64,000 bases of DNA, taken from positions 79,444-143,443 of the forward strand of contig NZ_PXYH01000009.1 in NCBI RefSeq assembly GCF_003012795.1, in the 5' to 3' direction. How positions within the stretch are numbered: the first letter of the stretch is position 1; each line of letters begins with the position of its first letter. Below the pieces are notes generated by a model. It had not been told where the DNA came from, ran no database searches, and saw only the letters and a list, made by a program, of their open reading frames with translations. Below, piece by piece: positions 1 through 8,313 of this stretch. The translations under genes were made by a program, and so were the position numbers. Origin of the DNA: Zobellella taiwanensis. GTDB taxonomy: Bacteria; Pseudomonadota; Gammaproteobacteria; Enterobacterales; Aeromonadaceae.

Positions 1-1
1 C

Positions 2-607
2 GCCGGGGTGAAAGGCCGCATCTTCCGCATCTCCTTCACCGGCGAGCTGAGCTTTGAGGTGAACGTGCAGGCCAACTACGGGCTGCATGTGTGGGAGGCG
101 CTGATGGCGGCGGGAGCCGAGTTCAACATTACCCCCTACGGCACCGAAACCATGCACGTGCTGCGGGCCGAAAAGGGCTTCATCATCGTCGGCCAGGATA
201 CGGACGGCTCCGTGACCCCCTTCGACCTGGGCATGGACTGGTGTGTGGGCAAGACCAAGCCCTTCCCCTTTATCGGCAAGCGCTCCTGGTCGCGCAGCGA
301 CACCGCGCGCACCGACCGCAAGCAGCTGGTGGGGCTGAAGTGCAAGGAGCCCAAGACCGTCATTCCGGAAGGGGCGCAGATTGTGCTGGATCCCAAGCAC
401 CCGGTGCCGGTGCCCATGGTCGGCCATGTGACCTCCAGTTATTACAGTGCCAACCTGGGCTACAGCATCGCCATGGGTGTGGTGAAAGGCGGTTTGAACC
501 GCATGGGTGAAACCGTGTTCTTCCCCCTGGCCGACGGCCGGGTGCTGGAAGCCGAGATCACCAGTCCCGTTTTCTATGATCCCAAAGGAGAGCGTCAGCA
601 TGTCTAA
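2..607 (+). CDS. soxA: Sarcosine oxidase alpha subunit, C-terminal part (truncated by window edge)
   Basis: The open frame runs in through the left edge, so only the last ~201 codons of a roughly 1000-residue protein are visible; the nucleotide-binding N-terminal part lies outside. The visible part is the T-protein-like (aminomethyltransferase) domain, with the segments FTGELSFEVNV and RAEKGFIIVGQDTDG. Established for heterotetrameric SoxBDAG: sarcosine is oxidised to glycine, and the methyl group is passed to tetrahydrofolate or released as formaldehyde with H2O2. The stop codon overlaps the soxG start by 8 nt, and the soxG ribosome site (AAGGAG) lies inside soxA, so the two are translationally coupled. 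purU follows, the usual order of sox operons in glycine-betaine/sarcosine users. Confidence 0.93.
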   Translation, partial: AGVKGRIFRISFTGELSFEVNVQANYGLHVWEALMAAGAEFNITPYGTETMHVLRAEKGFIIVGQDTDGSVTPFDLGMDWCVGKTKPFPFIGKRSWSRSDTARTDRKQLVGLKCKEPKTVIPEGAQIVLDPKHPVPVPMVGHVTSSYYSANLGYSIAMGVVKGGLNRMGETVFFPLADGRVLEAEITSPVFYDPKGERQHV

Positions 608-1229
608 CGTTACCGCCAAACTGGCCCGGACTGAGCCCCGGGTGCGGGTGGAATCCCCGCTCTATCACGCCAACCTGCCGGCCCTGGCGGCCGAGCGGCA
701 GCAGGGCGAGGTGGTGCTGCGCGAAAAGGCGCTGCTGGGCCACCTGGTGCTGCGCGGCAACGCCGGCAACGAGCTGTTCGGCCGAACCGTGGAAAAGGTG
801 CTGGGGGTGGCGTTGCCCACCCAGCTCTGCAGCTCGGTGGAAACCGACCGGGTGCTGGTGCAGTGGCTGGCGCCGGACGAGTGGCTGATCATCGTGGAAG
901 GCGGCCGGGAAGGCCAGCTCGAGGCCCAGCTGCGTGAACAGCTGGCCGGCCACTACGCCATCACCGACGTGAGCGGCGGCCAGACGGTGCTGGAGCTTTC
1001 CGGTCCCAAGGCCGAGCTGGTGGTGCGCAAGTCCTGCCCCTACGACGTGCACCCCTCCCACTTCCCCACCGGCAAGTGCGTGGGCACGGTGTTCGCCAAG
1101 AGCACGGTACTGCTGCGCCGCACCGGGGCGGAGAGCTTCGAGCTGGTGGTCCGGCGCAGCTTCGCCGACTACCTGTGGATGTGGCTGCAGGATGCCAGCC
1201 GCGAATACGGCCTGGTGATCAGCCGCTAA
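600..1229 (+). CDS. soxG: Sarcosine oxidase gamma subunit
   Basis: A 209-residue protein, the usual SoxG length. The ATG at 600 is chosen because AAAGGAG lies just upstream and it overlaps the end of soxA by 8 nt; an earlier in-frame ATG at 507 is deep inside soxA and unsupported. SoxG is the small subunit needed for assembly of the SoxBDAG complex and resembles a folate-binding T-protein fold. The sequence ends with the family-typical aromatic segment SFADYLWMWLQDA. A strong hairpin follows before purU. Function is well supported by context. Confidence 0.93.
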   Translation: MSNVTAKLARTEPRVRVESPLYHANLPALAAERQQGEVVLREKALLGHLVLRGNAGNELFGRTVEKVLGVALPTQLCSSVETDRVLVQWLAPDEWLIIVEGGREGQLEAQLREQLAGHYAITDVSGGQTVLELSGPKAELVVRKSCPYDVHPSHFPTGKCVGTVFAKSTVLLRRTGAESFELVVRRSFADYLWMWLQDASREYGLVISR

Positions 1230-1261
1230 GGGCGGCGCCAAGGCCGGAACAAGGGCCGCGA

Positions 1262-1294
1262 CGCCGGCCACCGGGTTCGCCCGGTGCGCCGGCG
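1262..1294. other. Strong GC hairpin between soxG and purU
   Basis: Two 7-bp stem blocks separated by one bulged C close on a TTCG tetraloop (loop 1276-1279). No T-run follows, so it does not look like a simple intrinsic terminator. It may stabilise the upstream mRNA or reduce expression of the downstream genes; this is inferred from structure only. Confidence 0.5.
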
Positions 1295-1362
1295 GAATTG
1301 GCCCTTTGGCCGACGGATATGAGCGGTTCCAAACCGGACTGTTTTCCACAAGGAGGTTGCCC

Positions 1363-2229
1363 ATGAACACCCCAGATACCCTTATCCTCACCGCCACCTG
1401 TGCCAGTCGGCTGGGCACGGTGGACGTGGTCACCCGCTACCTGTGCGAGCAGGGGTGCTATGTGGCGGACATGCAAACCTTCGACGACGCCCGTGCCGGC
1501 CAGTTCTTTATCCGGGCCGAGTTCCGCCGGCCGGCGGAGGGCGACTTCGACGAAACCGCCTTTCGCGACGGCTTCGCCCCCAAGGCGGCGCGGTTTGGCC
1601 TGCAATGGCAACTGACCGAACGCAAGCGCAAGCCCAATGTGGTGATCCTGGTGTCGAAATTCGACCATTGCCTGAACGACCTGCTGTACCGCTACCGCAC
1701 CGGGCAACTGGCCATCGAAATCCCGGCCATCATCTCCAACCACCCGGATTTGCAGCGACTGGCCGACTGGCACCACATTCCCTACTACCACCTGCCGGTG
1801 ACCGCCGATACCAAGGCCGAGCAGGAGGCCAGGATGTGGGACATCATCAAGGAGAGCGAGGCGGAGCTGGTGGTGCTGGCGCGCTACATGCAGGTGCTGA
1901 GCCCCGAGCTGTGCGACCGGCTCGCCGGCTGGGCCATCAACATCCACCATTCGCTGCTGCCGGGTTTCAAGGGCGCCCAGCCCTACCACCAGGCCTACGC
2001 CAAGGGCGTCAAGCTGGTGGGGGCCACAGCCCACTACATCAACAACGAGCTGGACGAAGGCCCCATCATCACCCAGGGCATCCAGCCGGTGGATCACAGC
2101 CACTATCCGGAGGATCTGGTGGCCAAGGGCCGGGACGTGGAATGCGTCACCCTGGCCAGGGCCATCCAGTACCATATCGAAAAGCGGGTGTTCATGTACC
2201 AAGGCAAGACAGTGGTACTGGGCAGTTGA
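1363..2229 (+). CDS. purU: Formyltetrahydrofolate deformylase
   Basis: A 288-residue protein hydrolysing 10-formyl-THF to formate and THF. An N-terminal ACT domain (about 5-85) starts with LILTATCASRLGTVDVV. The formyltransferase-fold catalytic domain follows (about 88-285) and holds the INIHHSLLPGFKGA segment with the catalytic Asn/His pair. The ATG at 1363 is preceded by AAGGAGG (1350-1356); an earlier ATG at 1306 has no such site. Its place behind soxG makes sense because sarcosine oxidation loads one-carbon units on folate and PurU recycles THF. Confidence 0.95.
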   Translation: MNTPDTLILTATCASRLGTVDVVTRYLCEQGCYVADMQTFDDARAGQFFIRAEFRRPAEGDFDETAFRDGFAPKAARFGLQWQLTERKRKPNVVILVSKFDHCLNDLLYRYRTGQLAIEIPAIISNHPDLQRLADWHHIPYYHLPVTADTKAEQEARMWDIIKESEAELVVLARYMQVLSPELCDRLAGWAINIHHSLLPGFKGAQPYHQAYAKGVKLVGATAHYINNELDEGPIITQGIQPVDHSHYPEDLVAKGRDVECVTLARAIQYHIEKRVFMYQGKTVVLGS

Positions 2230-2285
2230 CACCCATCACCCCTCGGGTGCCGACGGCACTCGGTATGAAGAAAAAAGGAGACATC

Positions 2286-2630
2286 ATGTCCAAGAAAATC
2301 ACGGTTCTGCGCGATACCCAGCCCACCGTCCTGCTGGATGCCACCAAGTGGGAAAAGCTCTCGGGCGACCCCCATACCGTCAACCTCAACGCCTACACCT
2401 CGGAAGACGGCAGCAAACTCATGGGCACCTGGATGTGCACCCCGGGCAAGTGGGCGGTGAACTACACCAAGTGGGAATATTGCGACTTCCGTGAAGGCTA
2501 CTGCATCCTGACCCCGGAAGGCGGTGAGCCCATCCACCTCAAGGCCGGCGACATCTTCGTGGTCGAGCCCGGCTTCCAGGGCACCTGGGAGGTGGTGGAA
2601 ACCGTGCGCAAGTATTTCGTGTTTGCCTGA
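2286..2630 (+). CDS. Small cupin-domain protein (DUF861 / cupin_3 type)
   Basis: A 114-residue single-domain cupin. The ATG at 2286 follows AAAAAAGGAG at good spacing. The middle (WCTPGKWAVNYTKWEYCDF-like region, about 57-75) and the GDIFVVEPGF segment (about 90-100) match the DUF861 barrel found in EutQ- and allantoin-type cupins. Small cupins of this kind often accompany amine-oxidising flavoproteins. It lies 56 nt downstream of purU and is followed by an intrinsic terminator, so it is probably the last gene of the sox-purU unit. The substrate is unknown. Confidence 0.8.
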   Translation: MSKKITVLRDTQPTVLLDATKWEKLSGDPHTVNLNAYTSEDGSKLMGTWMCTPGKWAVNYTKWEYCDFREGYCILTPEGGEPIHLKAGDIFVVEPGFQGTWEVVETVRKYFVFA

Positions 2631-2694
2631 GGCCAATGCCTCCGGAGTTGAATAGCTCCGCCATAAATAACACCAAAGGGCGCCATATGGCGTA

Positions 2695-2726
2695 ATGCCG
2701 TTCACTTAAGGTGAGCGGCATTTTTC
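2695..2726 (+). terminator. Intrinsic terminator after the sox-purU-cupin unit
   Basis: An 11-bp stem (2695-2705 with 2711-2721, one G-T pair) around a 5-nt loop, followed by a run of five to six T then CTTT. It lies 65 nt past the cupin stop. Confidence 0.85.
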
Positions 2727-3184
2727 TTTCTGACCGGATAGGTGTTTTTGGACGCTTTCAACACCCTTGGATAACTTCGTTCTCGTTTCCCCTCCAGCTT
2801 GAACTGTTTGGCCTGTTTCTCTGGGGCAAACACCTACAGTACGCCCTGGCCAAGCAGATCCTGAACAAGCACGGCCTGGATTACGTGGGCGAGTTTATTG
2901 TGGGCTGGCGCGACATGCACCATGTGATCGACGTGCTCTATGACCGCACCAACCCGGAAGAAACCAAGCGGGCCGACGCCTGTTTTAATGAGCTGCTCGA
3001 CGAGTTCGAAAAGCGCGGCTACGCCGTATACCGGGTGAACACCCGCTTCATGGACCGGGTGGCCCAAAGCTACGGTCCGGTGAAGCGCCGGCTGGAGCAT
3101 ACCCTCAAAAAGGCCCTGGATCCCAACAACATACTGGCCCCGGGCAAGTCCGGTATCGATCTGGACAAGTTCAACGACTGGTAA
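2711..3184 (+). pseudogene. 5'-truncated remnant of a VAO/PCMH-family flavoprotein (p-cresol methylhydroxylase-like)
   Basis: From about 2836 the frame encodes a very typical C-terminus of the vanillyl-alcohol-oxidase / p-cresol methylhydroxylase family: GLDYVGEFIVGWRDMHHVID, then RVAQSYGPVKRRLEH and ALDPNNILAPGKSGI. Family members are about 500-550 residues; here only about 115 recognisable residues remain and the FAD-binding PP-loop domain is missing. The first ~40 codons (from GTG 2711) look non-homologous and begin inside a terminator stem, so no real translation start is evident. Most likely a deletion remnant. The intact neighbour is a PcaQ-type regulator of aromatic catabolism. Confidence 0.8.
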
Positions 3185-3204
3185 GCGCCATTGCCGCCAA
3201 GCTC

Positions 3205-3228
3205 AAGGCCGCCCCTCGGGGCGGCCTT
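3205..3228. terminator. Bidirectional hairpin between the flavoprotein remnant and the LysR gene
   Basis: A perfect 11-bp inverted repeat (AAGGCCGCCCC / GGGGCGGCCTT) with a 2-nt loop sits between two convergent units. The T-tracts on either side are weak, so efficiency is uncertain. Confidence 0.6.
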
Positions 3229-3241
3229 GTCGTTGCTGGCC

Positions 3242-4177
3242 TCAGCGCTGGCCGGCGCGGGCTTCCATCTGCTCCGCGGTATTGCGCACACTGTTCATGA
3301 ACATCTGGATGGCCGGGGTCGGCAGGGTGTCGGCGCGGGTGGTCAGGCCCACCGGGCCCAGGGTTTCCAGGGTATTGATGGGCAGTTCCATCAGCTCTCC
3401 CTCGAGGATCTCCCTTGCCACCACGCCCCGGGAAATAATCCAGATGGCGTCGGTCTGACGGATGTATTCCTTGCCGAAGGAATCGGAGATGGTTTCGATG
3501 CGATCCGGCGGCGTGCGCAGCCCCTGGGAAATGAGGAAGCGCTCGACCGAGGCGGTGATAATGGAGTCGCGGGTCGGGTAGAGCACGGGGTAGTGGCCGA
3601 GCTGCTGGATATTGAAGGGCGCCCGGGCGAGCAGCGGATGCCCGGGACGGACCACAAAGGATACCCGCTCCGAGTAGAGGTGCTGGAAGGACAGGCCGCT
3701 CATCAGCTCCGGCTCAGCCAGCCGGCCGACCACCAGGTCCAGCTCGCCAACCCGCAACTGGCCGAGCAGCAGGGTGTTGGGGCCGGAGATCAGGTTGAGG
3801 GTGACATCCAGCCCCGACTGGCGAAAGCGGATCACCGAGGCGGGCAGTATGCTGGCCGCCACCGTCGGCAGCACGCCGATGCTGATCCTGGCCTTGCCCT
3901 TCATCTGCGCCTGGATCAGACTGTCGGTGCCCTCGCGCAAGGCGGCCATGCTGGCCCCGGCGTACTTGAGGAACACTTCGCCGAACTGGGTCAGCGCGAC
4001 CCCCTTTTTGCTGCGATCCAGCAACTGGACCTCCAGCATTTCTTCCAGCTCCTTGAGTTTCTTGGAGACCGCCGGCTGGGTCAGCGACAGCAGGTCGGCG
4101 GCGCGGCTGACGCTGCCCTGCCTGGCCACCTCGATAAAGCATTGCAGGTGCCGGAACTTGATTCTGTTTTCTAGCAT
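3242..4177 (-). CDS. pcaQ: LysR-family regulator, PcaQ-like
   Basis: 311 residues. The N-terminal winged helix (about 5-65) begins KFRHLQCFIEVARQGSVSRA with QPAVSK in the recognition helix. The effector domain (about 95-300) has the phrases VGELDLVVGRL and HLYSERVSFVVR that are typical of PcaQ/GbpR-type regulators. The start at 4177 gives the usual family N-terminus; an upstream ATG (4216) would add 13 non-homologous residues. PcaQ proteins activate protocatechuate genes, but no pca genes lie here; the only aromatic-catabolism neighbour is the broken flavoprotein. The regulated target is therefore unknown and may lie elsewhere. Confidence 0.75.
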   Translation of the reverse strand: MLENRIKFRHLQCFIEVARQGSVSRAADLLSLTQPAVSKKLKELEEMLEVQLLDRSKKGVALTQFGEVFLKYAGASMAALREGTDSLIQAQMKGKARISIGVLPTVAASILPASVIRFRQSGLDVTLNLISGPNTLLLGQLRVGELDLVVGRLAEPELMSGLSFQHLYSERVSFVVRPGHPLLARAPFNIQQLGHYPVLYPTRDSIITASVERFLISQGLRTPPDRIETISDSFGKEYIRQTDAIWIISRGVVAREILEGELMELPINTLETLGPVGLTTRADTLPTPAIQMFMNSVRNTAEQMEARAGQR

Positions 4178-4219
4178 TGACGCCTCGGATTGCTGTGGCG
4201 GGCGGTGGGCCCGCAACCG

Positions 4220-5779
4220 TTATGACCGTTCCTGGCCGTGCCGGCCGATGCCGTAGTCCTTGAGCTTGTTGGCGATGGCGGTGTGGGAGATGCCAAGCCG
4301 CCTGGCCAACTGGCGGGTGGAGGGATATTCGGGGTAAAGCCGCTCCAGCAGCCGCCGCTCGAATCCCTTGACCGCCTCTTCCAGGGAGCCGTCGCACAGG
4401 CTGTCCAGGCCCGGCAGCGGCTCCTGCTCGGGCAGGGACAAATCCCCCGGCCCCAGTTCGTCCCCCTCCAGCAGGCTGATCGCCCGGTACAGGCTGTTGC
4501 CGAGCTGGCGCACATTGCCCGGCCAGGGATAGTGCTGCAGGTAGTCGGCAAGGGCCGGCGCCAGCCGCGGGCGGGGGCGTTCCAGCTCGGCGGCGAAGCG
4601 GGTGCACAGGTGCTGGGCCAGGGGCACGATGTCCTTCTGGCGCTGGCGCAGGGGCGGCACCCGCAGGTTGAGCACATTGAGCCGGTAGAACAGATCCCGG
4701 CGGAAGCGGCCGTCCTGCACCAGGCCGGCCAGATCCTGCTGGCTGGTGCAGATCACCCGGATATCCACCTTCACTTCCTGTTCGTCGCCGAGGCGGCGGA
4801 ACACCCCGTCCTGCAGCACCCGCAGCAACTTGAGCTGGAGCCACGCCGACATTTCACCGATTTCATCGAGCAGCAGGGTGCCGCCGTTGGCCTGCTCCAG
4901 TACGCCGCGCTTGCCCTGGGCATTGTTGCCGAAAGCGCCGGGGGCATAGCCGAACAGCTCGTTTTCCGCCGCCTCATCGGGGATGGCGGCGCAGTTGAGC
5001 AAAATGAAGGGACCTTCGCCGCGCAGGCTGGCATGGTGGCAGGCCCGGGCCAGCTGCTCCTTGCCGGTGCCGGTTTCGCCCTGGATCAGCAGGGGGGCGT
5101 CCAGCGCTGCCAGCCGGCGCGCTTCCCGCAGCAGTTCGCTCATGGCCGGGCTCTGGGCGATAAAGCCGTCAAAGTGGGCCGACTCCCGGTGGCGCATGGC
5201 CTTGAAGTGCTGGCCGATGCGCCAGGCGGACCTCAGCACCACCACGGCGCCGGCCAGGCTGGGCCCGCCGGACTCCTCGTCGACCCAGATGGGCAGGAAG
5301 TCCGCCAGGTAGGGCTCGCCTTCCAGCATGACCTTTTCGCTCAGCGGCCCGGGCGCGTCCTGCTCCAGCCAGCGGCTCACATGCACCCCCTTCAGGCGTG
5401 GCCCGAGCGGCTGCTGGCGCAGCTCGGCCTGGGGCTGGCCGAGCAGGGCGCAGGCGGCGTCGTTGGCCAGGGTAATGCGCCCGCTGCCGTCCACCGCCAC
5501 CACGGCGTCGGGCAGCACCCGCAACAGGGCGGTGATGGCGTTGTGCTCCTGCTCCGAGGGCATGCAGGGGATGGTCTTGACGTCGAACACCCCGGGAATG
5601 CGGCGGATGGCCGGCATCAGGTGCTGCAGGCTGGTGAAGTCGAGGGTGGGGAAGTTGAGATAGATGATGCCGCTGGTATCGATTTCGATGCCGCGCAGAT
5701 CGATCTGGTGCTCCACCAGAATGTCCAGCAGCTCCCGGGTCATCCCCAGCCGGTCTTCACAGGTTACTTTCAGGCGCAT
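4220..5779 (-). CDS. tyrR: Aromatic amino acid regulator TyrR
   Basis: 519 residues, against 513 in E. coli TyrR. The order is ACT domain (about 1-75, starting RLKVTCEDRLGMTRELLDIL), PAS (80-190), AAA+ ATPase (205-430; Walker A GETGTGKE near 234-241, Walker B LLLDEIGEM near 302-310) and a Fis-type helix-turn-helix at the C-terminus (YPSTRQLARRLGISHTAIAN). The sigma-54 contact loop is degenerate: GAFGNN (281-286) instead of GAFTGA, so like E. coli TyrR it probably works on sigma-70 promoters. Start 5779 reproduces the conserved N-terminus. A TyrR box lies 28 nt upstream, so autorepression is expected. Confidence 0.96.
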   Translation of the reverse strand: MRLKVTCEDRLGMTRELLDILVEHQIDLRGIEIDTSGIIYLNFPTLDFTSLQHLMPAIRRIPGVFDVKTIPCMPSEQEHNAITALLRVLPDAVVAVDGSGRITLANDAACALLGQPQAELRQQPLGPRLKGVHVSRWLEQDAPGPLSEKVMLEGEPYLADFLPIWVDEESGGPSLAGAVVVLRSAWRIGQHFKAMRHRESAHFDGFIAQSPAMSELLREARRLAALDAPLLIQGETGTGKEQLARACHHASLRGEGPFILLNCAAIPDEAAENELFGYAPGAFGNNAQGKRGVLEQANGGTLLLDEIGEMSAWLQLKLLRVLQDGVFRRLGDEQEVKVDIRVICTSQQDLAGLVQDGRFRRDLFYRLNVLNLRVPPLRQRQKDIVPLAQHLCTRFAAELERPRPRLAPALADYLQHYPWPGNVRQLGNSLYRAISLLEGDELGPGDLSLPEQEPLPGLDSLCDGSLEEAVKGFERRLLERLYPEYPSTRQLARRLGISHTAIANKLKDYGIGRHGQERS

Positions 5780-5806
5780 CGTCAGCCTCTGCCAGGTCGT
5801 TTTGGG

Positions 5807-5824
5807 TGTAAATAATACCTTACA
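5807..5824 (-). promoter_or_regulatory. TyrR box upstream of tyrR
   Basis: TGTAAA, six bases, CTTACA: 11 of 12 positions match the TyrR consensus TGTAAA-N6-TTTACA. It lies 28-45 nt upstream of the tyrR start, as expected for autoregulation. It could also affect the divergent thioesterase gene 170 bp away. Confidence 0.8.
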
Positions 5825-5993
5825 GCCGGCAGCGCTGGCCAATGGAAGATGGCCGGCCGTGCCCGGGCCGAAAAAATCCGCCCGGGCGGGCGTGAAATGG
5901 TTTACGCCGCCGCCCGGGTCGGACATGCTATGCCCCCTGTCTGGGCGCCCGGCGCCATCCATTACGATACAACGGCAATTTTCAGGTGAAGCA

Positions 5994-6554
5994 ATGAACG
6001 AAGCGGGTTTCAGAACGGTCAAGTCCTCCCAGGTCATCCTCAAGGAACTGATGGTGCCCTCCTACGCCAATTTCGGCGGCAAGGTGCACGGGGGCGTGAT
6101 TTTGTCGCTGATGGACAAAATCGCCTACACCTGCGCGGCCACCCACGCCAAGGGTTACTGCGTGACCGCCTCGGTGGATTCGGTGGATTTCGTCAACCCG
6201 GTGGAGGTGGGCGAGCTGCTCACCCTGTACGCCTCGGTCAACTATGTGGGCAAAAGTTCGATGGAAGTGGGCATCAAGGTGGTGTCGGAAGACTTTAAAA
6301 ACGGCATCGTCAAGCACACCAACACCTCCTACTTCACCATGGTGGCGCTGGACGAGGAAACCCGCAAACCCAGCCAGGTGGCGGGCCTTATTCTGGAGAG
6401 CGAAGAGGAAATCCGCCGCTTCGTGATGGGCAAGCTGCGCAAGCAACTGCGCCGGGCCCACCGCCAGGAAATCGCCGACATCCGCCAGGCCCTCACCCTG
6501 GGCCCGGACATGGCCGAACTCGAGGGCGAGAACTGCCAGCTGGCCGCAAGCTGA
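5994..6554 (+). CDS. Acyl-CoA thioesterase, hotdog fold (YciA/BACH-like)
   Basis: 186 residues. The hotdog motif NFGGKVHGGVILSLMDKIAY (about 22-41) and the later VDFVNPVEVGELLTLYASV strand are typical of acyl-CoA hydrolases that release CoA from acyl-CoA. A charged tail of about 40 residues follows the fold. The start at 5994 has AGGTGA upstream. It is divergent from tyrR, and its stop codon abuts the GTG start of the MocR gene, so those two are probably cotranscribed. The acyl chain preference cannot be read from the sequence. Confidence 0.87.
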   Translation: MNEAGFRTVKSSQVILKELMVPSYANFGGKVHGGVILSLMDKIAYTCAATHAKGYCVTASVDSVDFVNPVEVGELLTLYASVNYVGKSSMEVGIKVVSEDFKNGIVKHTNTSYFTMVALDEETRKPSQVAGLILESEEEIRRFVMGKLRKQLRRAHRQEIADIRQALTLGPDMAELEGENCQLAAS

Positions 6555-7967
6555 GTGTCCAACAAGTATCAGCAACTGGCCGGACAACTGCGCCACCAGA
6601 TTGCGGCCGGCGCCTGGCAGCCGGGAGACCGGCTGCCTTCCCTGCGGGAAAGCGCGCGGCGCACGGATCTCAGCCTGATGACGGTGCTCAGCGCCTATCA
6701 ATTGCTCGAAAGCGAAGGCTGGATCCGCTCCCGGCCCCAGTCCGGTTATTTTGTGGCCGAACCGCTGGCAAGTACCATTGAGCATTCGCCGCCCTTGCTG
6801 CAACCGGCGGAGACCGTCGACATCAACGCCGTTATCTTCAGGTTGCTGCAGGCCGGGGACGATCCGGCCTGCGTCGCCCTGGGCTCCGCCTTTCCCGATC
6901 CGTCGCTCTTTCCCCGCCAGCAACTGGCCCGCTCCCTCGGCCGGGTGGCCCGGCAGCTGTACCGCCAGGGCACCGGCGTGAGCCTGCCCCCGGGCCGGCT
7001 CGAACTCAGGCGAGCCATCGCCCGCCGCTACGCGGCCCGGGGCATGACGGTGTCGCCCGATGAAATCGTCATCACCTCGGGGGCGCTGGAGGCGCTCAAC
7101 CTCGGCCTGCAGTCACTGACCGCGCCCGGCGACTGGGTGGTGGTGGAGTCGCCCGCTTTTTATGGCGCCCTGCAGGCGCTGGAGCGGCACCGGCTGAAGG
7201 CGGTGGCGGTGGCCACGGATCCGCAGAAAGGCATGGATCCGGATGCCCTGGCCGAGGCCCTGAAGCGCTATCCCATCAAGGCCTGCTGGCTGATGAGCCA
7301 CTGCCAGAATCCCCTGGGTGGTACCCTGCCGGCGGCCCGCAAGCAGCGGCTGCTGGCGTTGCTGGCCGAACACGATGTGGCCCTGATAGAAGACGATGTC
7401 TACGGCGAGCTGTATGCCGGGGAGGAGCCGCCCCTGCCGATCAAGGCCTGGGACGAAGAGGGGCGGGTACTGCACTGCGCTTCCTTCTCCAAGACCCTGG
7501 GCAGCGGCATGCGCATCGGCTGGGTGGCGGCGGGGCGGCAGGCCGAGGCCGTGCAGCGGCTGCAGCTGATGAGCACCCTGTCCGCCAGTGCGCCCATGCA
7601 GCTGGCCCTGGCCGACTACCTGTGCGGTCACCACTACGACAAGCACCTGCATACCCTGAGGCGCACCCTGGCGCAGCGCAAGCAGCGCTTCTGCCGGGCG
7701 GTACAGCGGGTCTTTCCGTCCTCGGCCCGGCTGCATGGCGCCGAAGGCGGTTACTTCCTGTGGATCGAGCTGCCGGCGCCGGTCTGCACCACCCGGCTGT
7801 ACTGGCGGGCCCTGGCGGAGGGCATCACCATAGCACCGGGGCGCATGTTCGCCACCGATGACCGCTACCGGCACTGCCTGCGGCTCAATGCCTCCCTGCC
7901 CTGGAACTCCCGCAGCGACGCCGCCATCCGCCGGCTGGCGGAGCTGATCGGCGAACAGCTGGCCTAG
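6555..7967 (+). CDS. MocR-type regulator (GntR helix-turn-helix fused to a PLP aminotransferase-like domain)
   Basis: 470 residues. The N-terminal GntR winged helix (about 5-72) includes GDRLPSLRESARRTDLSLMT. The fold-type-I aminotransferase-like domain (about 110-470) carries the PLP lysine in CASFSKTLGSGMR and the LSHCQNPLG-like and EDDVYGELY segments. The start is GTG at 6555, directly after the TGA of the thioesterase with no gap. Targets of MocR proteins are usually PLP, amino acid or GABA metabolism genes; no such gene is adjacent, so the target is unknown. The stop codon TAG (7965-7967) lies within the terminal repeat of the downstream element. Confidence 0.9.
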   Translation: MSNKYQQLAGQLRHQIAAGAWQPGDRLPSLRESARRTDLSLMTVLSAYQLLESEGWIRSRPQSGYFVAEPLASTIEHSPPLLQPAETVDINAVIFRLLQAGDDPACVALGSAFPDPSLFPRQQLARSLGRVARQLYRQGTGVSLPPGRLELRRAIARRYAARGMTVSPDEIVITSGALEALNLGLQSLTAPGDWVVVESPAFYGALQALERHRLKAVAVATDPQKGMDPDALAEALKRYPIKACWLMSHCQNPLGGTLPAARKQRLLALLAEHDVALIEDDVYGELYAGEEPPLPIKAWDEEGRVLHCASFSKTLGSGMRIGWVAAGRQAEAVQRLQLMSTLSASAPMQLALADYLCGHHYDKHLHTLRRTLAQRKQRFCRAVQRVFPSSARLHGAEGGYFLWIELPAPVCTTRLYWRALAEGITIAPGRMFATDDRYRHCLRLNASLPWNSRSDAAIRRLAELIGEQLA

Positions 7968-8053
7968 AGCACCATATAGTTTAAAACTGAGGCGGCTCTG
8001 ATACGCCGTTGGTTGCAGGCATTGTTGATTCTGGCGAGGCAGAGGCCGTCGGC

Positions 8054-8149
8054 CAAAGGGTGCTACTCCTCCGGCACGCCGTAAACCCATCCCTGGGGGC
8101 TCCGCCGCGCCCTCCCTGGCGCGGAGGGCCGGCGGAGCAGCACCCTTTG
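8054..8149 (+). repeat. Structured intergenic repeat, copy A1
   Basis: The outer stem CAAAGGGTGCT / AGCACCCTTTG is followed by CTCCTCCGGC / GCCGGCGGAG. Inside are two arms: CCC-ATCCCT-GGG and CGCGCC-CTCCCT-GGCGCG. The three-way-junction layout and loop sequences match the copies at 8216, 33078, 33218, 56474 and 58772. Confidence 0.8.
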
Positions 8150-8215
8150 TCCTTCCTATCGCACCGCAACTGCCTGCGGGCACCCCCCTCAGACGGCGCC
8201 GGAGCTTGAAAGAGG

Positions 8216-8313
8216 CAACAGGGATGGCCTCCGCCGACCGTCACCTGCCAGGGATGGCAGGTGCGAGCCTACAGGGACGTACTCGCGGCGTGTCGGCGGA
8301 GGTGGCCCTGTTG
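8216..8313 (-). repeat. Structured intergenic repeat, copy A2 (inverted relative to A1)
   Basis: The outer stem pairs CAACAGGG and CCTCCGCCGAC with GTCGGCGGAGG and CCCTGTTG. Arm one is CACCTGCC-AGGGAT-GGCAGGTG. Arm two is GCGAG..TAC-AGGGAC-GTA.CTCGC. The loops are the complement of the ATCCCT loops of A1, so this copy faces the other way. Confidence 0.8.

Noticed and set aside
4238..5815. Plus-strand frame over tyrR
   Set aside because: Antisense to a full-length TyrR with all motifs; no ribosome site.
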